A stretch of DNA of 64,000 bases from Xenoacremonium recifei (taxonomy: Eukaryota > Ascomycota > Sordariomycetes > Hypocreales > Nectriaceae): assembly GCA_012184525.1 (NCBI GenBank), contig WOFQ01000004.1:930001-994000 (forward strand). Direction: 5' to 3'. Below are positions 57,447-64,000 of this stretch, one piece after another. The position numbers and the translations under genes were made by a program. The stretch's first letter is position 1. Every line of letters starts with the position of its first letter. The notes beneath the pieces are model-generated. The model was not told the origin of the DNA. It saw nothing but the letters and a program-made list of their open reading frames with translations, and did no database searches.

Positions 57447-60400
57447 CGGACGACCTGGAACTTGACTTTCAGTCTCATCAATCATTTCAGGGCCTCGGCG
57501 CGCGGCGAGCGGGCGACTTACAGCGCCAGCGCCTCAACCACAGCGACCGTCGGCGTGTATTGCGACCCGTTGACCCCCTGTCGCACCAGCAGTTCACGGA
57601 GTATTGGGGGCTGTTGTTCGCGCCCAGACCAGAGCAAGCCCTTTTTTTTTCTGTCTCTCTTGTGATCTCCCGTACTCGCGTTGTGCCGCCTCGCACAACT
57701 CCCCCAGTGTCCGATGCCTGGGCTGACGACGTATCATAACGGGATCCGCGAAGAGACCAACAAGCGAGGTCGACGATGCAAACTGTATCTCACTGCCGAA
57801 GCCCCTGCCTCAAGCCAAATCCGAAACTCTAACCTTCAGACTCTCGCTGTGTCCTCCGTCGGAGCCGACCAGCGCTCTTTCGGCTCAGTCACCCCATCGC
57901 CAACACTCTCCACATTCCAGCGCCGACACGCTCTGGTTGGAGAGCCCCGAGGACCGTTGACTGACGGTGAGGCCCAGAGGCTTTTGCCCAGTGTCGTAGG
58001 GTCTGTCAATGGCCCCCTGGGAGGCGAGATTCGAGAAGCACACACCCCCTAGCCGGCCGCCCGACCTCCCTCCCCACAACGCCGTAGAACGCATGGAAGC
58101 CTCGTGGAAGCCCGCCAGCCCGGCCCCAACCCAAATTGCATCGCAAAGGGGGGACTGCCACCGCTGGTCCAGGTAATTTAGCGGGCGGGCTGGGCTGGGG
58201 GAGAGGGAGATGAAGTGGACCAAGTGCGGGCGGGCTACGGCTGCGACGCTGCAGCGAGTTGAATGACGGCCAATTTCACCGTCCATGATGACCTGTTTTT
58301 AGCAATGCCCAATGCCCTACTGCTAGTTGAGTTGTTGGGAGATGAGCGGGCGACGACGTGGCAGCAAGCAAGCCCTGGAAACGACATGCCAGGAAAAAGC
58401 AACAGTCCAGTGGCTCATCTCGGAGCTGAACCCTCCCGCTCAGCCCTTATGCACGCCGCGCCGTAAACATTGCTGCCCTTTCTCAACAGTCGGCCGCTGT
58501 TGACTTGCGAATTTCCAATTTTGACCTGCCCTGCCGTGCGGCGGTGGTCAGCTGCCTGTACCCAACCACCCCTGACCGCCCTCCGAATGGCCATGTTTCT
58601 GGCGCTACCCGTAGGGCGTGAGATGGGCTAGCAAGGGATACGGCTCGCTGACCGCCAGAAAGAAGCAACTTCGCGCAATGTGTCTCAAATGCTGAGGGTC
58701 CAGGCTGCGATCCCGATTGCGGGGGTCTATCACAATGACGGGATCGCGATGGATTCGAGGCCCAGCCCAGCAAATGACGATGGAGGGGTTGAAGGGAGGG
58801 GGCAGTGTTCGCTGCTGGGGTTTGTTTTCTTGTTTTCTGACTCAAAGGTGCGTTGTTCGTACATGAGACGGACACAAGTGCATCGAGCAGAGACAGTGAG
58901 ATACTCCGCAAGCTCCGCCGGAGAGGTGGTCCTTCGGTGTCGGCCTGCTCGTTACCGGATGCCTGCATGAGTGAGGTTCATTCCGTTGCCTGATGTTGAC
59001 TCTCAGCCATAAACCCAAAGCCGTTCGAGCCAAGAGAAGTGGCTGTCGCTTACACGCTCGCGAGCTTAAGCCAGCCATCCCGCTGACCCAGCCATGTGGC
59101 CATTCAGCGGCTGCGGCGTCACGGTTTGCTTTCTTGGCCGAACCCAACATGAGACGAGCGACTGTCTGTTGCCGGCGAGTTCCAGGTCTTCTGCTCAGAA
59201 CGCTACGTCGGGACTCGATGCTGGTCCGTCCAGGCCAAAACACACCTCGTGACAGCACTTAGGACCGAAATAGCAGCCCTAGACGTCCCAGTAGCAACCC
59301 TCCATGCAGCCTTATTTCCCTTTTCCCACCACCTGGGCGCTCCGGATTGGCTGCTGGCCAGCGAGCGGTTCGTGTCTCTCGACTCCCAAACCCAACTGCC
59401 TGGATCGGCATCCCTGCCCGCAATCCTGCAGGCTCTTAACTGGCTTGTTACTGCTGCGTATGACTCACTGGACTTTTGAGTCTCTTGTTCACGATGCCGG
59501 CGCGGTGGGTTCGCGGTGCCCAACTCGCCGAGCGTGCTGGGAGCGCTTCCCTACACCGCATCGGCCTGATGGACATGATCGCCTGGTACTTTTCGGCTGC
59601 CGGCCGTCACACCTCATCGACAATGAGATCACACGGCAGCCCCTCTTCTCCATCACCATCTACTTGTATCTATCCACACGCCCAGGATCCGCTGATCAGA
59701 TCACGGCAGCCCGGCTGCACGAAGGGTTCGCTCGCCGAGAAGACGGCTTGGCTGGGCTGGGCTGGACTGCGAGGGAAACGGAACCCTGATCTGGCTTGTG
59801 ATTCCGCATCCCAAACAAACCGCCCCGAAGATCGCAACGCGGTGCGGCCGTCGAGCGTGAAAATCCCCGTCCCAGCCGGTCCGCTGCCCGAATTTCCCGT
59901 CGTGAGATTCGTGAAAACTGAAAACTCCGTTCGCAGGTGAGGTGTAAACGCTGGCTGCAAGCTGCTTTCCCGCCACCCCCTGGCCACTTTCGCTAGACTG
60001 CCGTGTTCGCGAGCTCGCTTGATGTGACGACTGCCGTCTGCGTCAAACCGGCCTCTGCTGGCGGTGTGAGGCGTCAACCTTTGTTCCAGAGCCCGGCATG
60101 CCCTGTGAGGCGACTAGCGGACACGGCAGAGGTCTCTCGGCACGGACATGACCGTTGCGACGGTAGGCGTTAAGCATGTTGCAGCCACGTTTTTCTTCGT
60201 CTTGAAGCCATTCCGAGTACGTGCGTGGTCGAGTCCGTTTGCCGTATTAGTGAGAGTGACTCCGGATACGAGTACCCGCAAGGCTCAACGCTCGCCGGCT
60301 CAAGCTCCGTCTTTTCTGCCCCAGGACCCTGAAATTGATCATCACATTGTTTTTTTCAACGGTCGTAGCACCGACGACGATGCATTGCCTGAACGGGAGC

Positions 60401-61850
60401 CTTGGTATTACACCGTGGTTTCAGCAGTCGTGCTCTTGTTTGCACATCATCTCCGTGATCAACAGGTGAGAAGACAAACTCTGCTGAGACCATGAGCAGA
60501 CGCCCGCAACAACAAGAGGCACAGACCTCGCCAATGCCCTTCAACTGGCCAGATATCTGTCGACCGGCTCGTCGCAAGAAGGCCCTGGTCAGGACGAACC
60601 GATTTCGAAGTGCCTCGACTTGTCTCGTCTCGCCTCGCCTCGCCTTACACACCCCCCATCCAAGCCCTAATTTGCATTTCGACGCCGTTGGAATATTACC
60701 ACAAAACCTGCAATTTTCGCAAATTCAAACAACCCCCTGCTCTGTCTGTGATTTCCCCAGGGCTCGAGCGCCCATCACGCAATCGACGAGCGGGCCTCCT
60801 TTCTTGTGCTTCTTGTTGGGAGATTAATCACATGTGCCTCGAAATTTCTTCTTTTTGTCTTCCTTTCCCGCCTGTCTAAAACCCCCCTGCCCCTGACTAG
60901 AAGCCCGGGTGGCGAATTGGACATCGTCATCAGGGGTTCTAGCGGCCCTTCTAGGACCTGAGGCTAATCTCAGTCCCAGGGCTCGCTTTCACGCTACGAG
61001 GCCGCTCCGTCATCGCTTTTTTTTTTCTTCTGCGATGCTTCTTTTGGTAATTACTGTCTGCCCCGGGGAGCCGGGCTGTCAGTGAGAGGTACCGGCGGTC
61101 TGGAACCTGGGGAGCAGGCAAAATTGTTGGCCTTCACCGACTCGCCCAGGCCAATTTGGCGAACCAATGGCCGAACTAAAGGCGATCCCACGATGGCCTC
61201 TATTGACATGCGGTCTTCTGCTAGTTTCATCGGGTGTAATAACTCGATGCAGAGAAAAGGGAGCATGCCGCATTCGCCGCTGTCGGATATTGAATGCGCT
61301 CTGGATGCGCTGCAACAGTATCCACGATGCTCCAGAACACCCTCCGAGGCAGGGGAAAGGAGAGGCCACGATGGTTGCAGTGATTCCCAATGTTCTGACC
61401 ATCCCGTTGTCGATTTCAAATCAACAGAACATCAGACCCTGGCAACTGGCCCCGCGACTGCATGCCTGCGACGATCCGTCAGCTGGTGTCGCTCATCAAT
61501 GCTACCTCGCATCCCGTCACATCGCCTCTATTCGAGACGGCCGCCCAGCTGTCATCCCATCAGCAGTACAGTAGGAGTTTGGTTCCATGTATGCACGTCT
61601 GTACGTAAGCCGGCTGTCTGCTTCGTCTTCGGTAGTTCGCTCCGAGCGAGTGCGCGCCTGTTCCGCCGCGCTGGTACCCGTTCCCCTTGTCACAGAATCG
61701 TCTCTGTGGGAATGCCATGGGAATGCCCGCCGTGCCTCCAGCGGCCCTGAGGTCTCAGGCGTGTTTGGGATTCCCCAATTGGAGCAGCGTCGCCTCCGCC
61801 CTCCCGTCGGGGACGCCGTAGCCTCGGCGCAACGGGGAGTTGTTAGCAGG

Positions 61851-61862
61851 CACACACACACA
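61851..61862. repeat. microsatellite, (CA)6
   Basis: CA dinucleotide run. Confidence 0.85.
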
Positions 61863-64000
61863 CGGAGTAGAACCACCGCCCGACCGTTGTAGGGTTGGGA
61901 GATCTAGCTGTCTCGTCCCTTTCTCCAGACTTGCCAATGGTTTGCTCGTGGGATCCGCAGGGGGAGGGGGGACGCTGCGAACTGGTTCTGGCGGCATGCC
62001 AAGTGGCAGCTGAAAGCCGGGTCTGGGCAGCCCCAAATGGTCGGTGAGCGGTGATGAATGGATAGCCTCTGCAGACTGCACGCCATCGCTGACCATTCAG
62101 AGAGAGCCTGTTGATTGTCGTATCCAGACCGTCGGGATGTCTCAGAGGGCTCACCAATGAGCCTGCGCCTCCCCTTACGCCACCAATCCAACGGTGAACG
62201 GACAGCCGTTGGTAGTGCTGCCAGTCTCAGTCTTCCTCTCGCCAATCGAAACGCTTGCGACGGCGTGGCCAGACCTCCGCCATGTCTCACTTCTTCGCGA
62301 CGCGGATAAGCTCGCAGCCAAGCTTCTCGAGGTCTCAGACAAAGGCCCGTCGAGGCCTGCGATGAGACACTTGCGGAGGGCCTGTGACAGGAGGCAATTG
62401 GATGCTCAAGTTCAGCCCTGCGGCGTGCATTCAATAGCTCGCGCCGACCAACAGCTGTCTCAAGCCACGGCAAGCCTCGAGTGTCTGGGCGGCTGGCTGA
62501 ACGGCAGGCCACCGACTTGACCGCCAGAGGGCCCGAGCCTCTCGCTCCCACGTGGAAGAGCCCCAGTGATCGCCAGGTCCAGCACGTCCGTGTCGTCATG
62601 TTGAGATTGCGGCACAGTCACACGGCCCAAGCCTCTCCGTCCTGACCCTCACACGTCCCGTCTCAGCGCCGCCTCTGAAGCCCAGAGACAAACGCACGGT
62701 TGTTCGCGACCGTTCGATTGGGGCTGTTGGCTGTTGGCCCTATTCTTTGCATCGCCGATGAGGCCGTCATCATCATGCCATGCCCCAACATTCAGACAGC
62801 CACACGTTCGCTAATAGTGAGGCTGGGCTGAGCTGATGCGTCGTCCGCGCAGCGCAGTGCAGTGCCGCCCGGGCTCCAGCTGGACAGGGACCGCCACGGC
62901 GCGACGGCACGTCCCAATAGTGCGCGCCTCTAGCAGCATCCGGGGACGGCATCATTGAATTGCAATATCCGACCCCCCTGGGCCAACAAGCCAGCGCCGC
63001 CGCCGCGCACGGTCGACATCCAGTCCATCGTGACCTCGAGAACCGATCATTGAAATCTGACATGTCGCTTTTTATCGCTAGTCATGAGTTACATACTTGT
63101 TGACGGAGCACAAGCTGCAAGCACACAGACTCTATCGAGTGTTTGCGTGCGGGCGGTGATACGACTTGTGCAGGGAAGCGTCGCCGCCGTGTAATTTCGA
63201 TCAACGTGGGGGGGCGGAAGGGGTGGTTGTTGTTGGGTCAGCATCTCTCATTCACGTCTTGTCATGTTGTTCGTATGCTTTCTCGCTTCGCTTGCTGTTG
63301 CCAGGGCCTGTTTATTCATAGAAGCCCGCGCGCACACAACCGAGCCGGACGACCTGAAACTCCCGGTAGACGTCGATTCCGGGGTAGGTCGAGATACAGT
63401 CAGAGCTGCTGCTGCCGGTCAGCACCGGTACACAAGCAGCAGCAAAAAGCAAATACACACTAGTGTTCGGCCGCCTGTGCTGCAGATTTCTACAGCAGCT
63501 ATGAAGCAATAACTTCGTAATTATGGCGTTGCGTGGCTGGCGCAGGATTATGTCCGGGTGACCTAGACCCAACAGATTGCGGCAGAGCGGTATCTACAGA
63601 GTAAGTGCCTCTCAGCAGTACAAGTACAAGTATTATGATGGATCACGAATGATCGCCTGTCAGGATATGACAAGCGGCCTGAGACGTGAGCCGAGGGGTG
63701 TTTCGCTGTTTGCCTGCCGGGCAGCCCTGCCACGTATCTAGCCGCAAGATACGGATTATAGGCTGTATGTCTCGTTCATGGCGGAAGCCCTGCCTGCTGC
63801 CTTGCTGTGCCGTATGCCTGCTCCTGTTGGCTGTCCAGGCCAGATAGCTGAGCTGCTGCTTGGTGATGCGATCCGGGCAAGATGGTGGGGTCGGCTTCGA
63901 TCCGTCCAGGGCCATCCGCCAGGCCACACGGCGAAGTGGACGATCCAACGTGGCCCAAGATCGTTATCACTGGTGTCGAGAGTGAAGTGTGAGTGGGCAT

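Larger units (their letters stand above)
53803..64000. other. 10.2 kb region with no recognisable gene
   Basis: Dense with short open frames, the longest 231 codons (minus 62599-61904) and 222 codons (plus 61082-61750); their composition is Arg/Ser/Pro-rich and no domain can be seen. Contains several microsatellites, GC-rich blocks, and poly-T/A runs. No tRNA, rRNA or transposon was recognised. It could be the promoter and leader of a gene to the right, a lncRNA locus, or decayed repeats. Confidence 0.45.

Noticed and set aside
61082..62599. 222- and 231-codon open frames on opposite strands
   Set aside because: Neither shows a domain, membrane pattern or splice partner; both fit chance openness in GC-rich DNA.

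Overview
The window looks like nuclear DNA of a filamentous ascomycete (Pezizomycotina, most likely a Sordariomycete). The evidence is: spliced genes with short introns (mostly about 45-70 nt, GTAAGT-type donors and TAG/CAG acceptors), a Zn2Cys6 regulator with a fungal-specific domain, fungal kinesin-5, Kin4, RRN9 and Sam37/metaxin homologues, a fungal type-2 glycosyltransferase, and long gene-poor spacers. Species was not determined. Exon boundaries were placed by hand from reading-frame continuity and splice consensus; no transcript was available.

Left part (0.35-6.7 kb): an alpha/beta hydrolase on the minus strand, divergent from a cytochrome b5-FMN alpha-hydroxyacid dehydrogenase, followed by a Zn2Cys6 transcription factor. 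This resembles a small catabolic locus with its own regulator. A gene-poor stretch (6.7-14.2 kb) follows, with one possible secreted-protein gene or remnant at about 7.9-8.5 kb. A processive family 2 glycosyltransferase (hyphal polysaccharide synthase type) lies at 14.2-16.0 kb behind a TATA-like box and a very short upstream ORF.

Middle (16-46 kb): about 5.8 kb without a recognisable gene; then a BTB-like fungal protein divergent from GWT1 (GPI inositol acyltransferase); a 4.4 kb spacer; the Kin4-type kinase; a vacuolar-type Ca2+/H+ exchanger; a proline-repeat SPRY protein; a PPP4R2/Psy4 phosphatase-4 subunit; and kinesin-5 (bimC). Kin4, PP4 and kinesin-5 all belong to mitosis or checkpoint biology in other fungi, but the clustering may be chance.

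Right part (46-64 kb): RRN9 (Pol I initiation) and Pescadillo/Nop7 (60S biogenesis) in tandem on the minus strand, PIG-U/Gab1 (GPI transamidase) divergent from Nop7, and Sam37/metaxin (mitochondrial outer-membrane sorting) convergent with PIG-U. The last 10.2 kb holds no supportable gene, only microsatellites and low-complexity DNA; it may be the long leader or promoter of a gene beyond the edge.

I found no CRISPR array, intact transposon, rRNA or convincing tRNA. No clearly new multi-gene system is visible. The better leads are the RRN9/AT-hook/zinc-finger architecture, the substrate-shifted cytochrome b5-FMN enzyme with its neighbours, the possible frame lesion in the hydrolase, and the unassigned reading frame at 7.9-8.5 kb.
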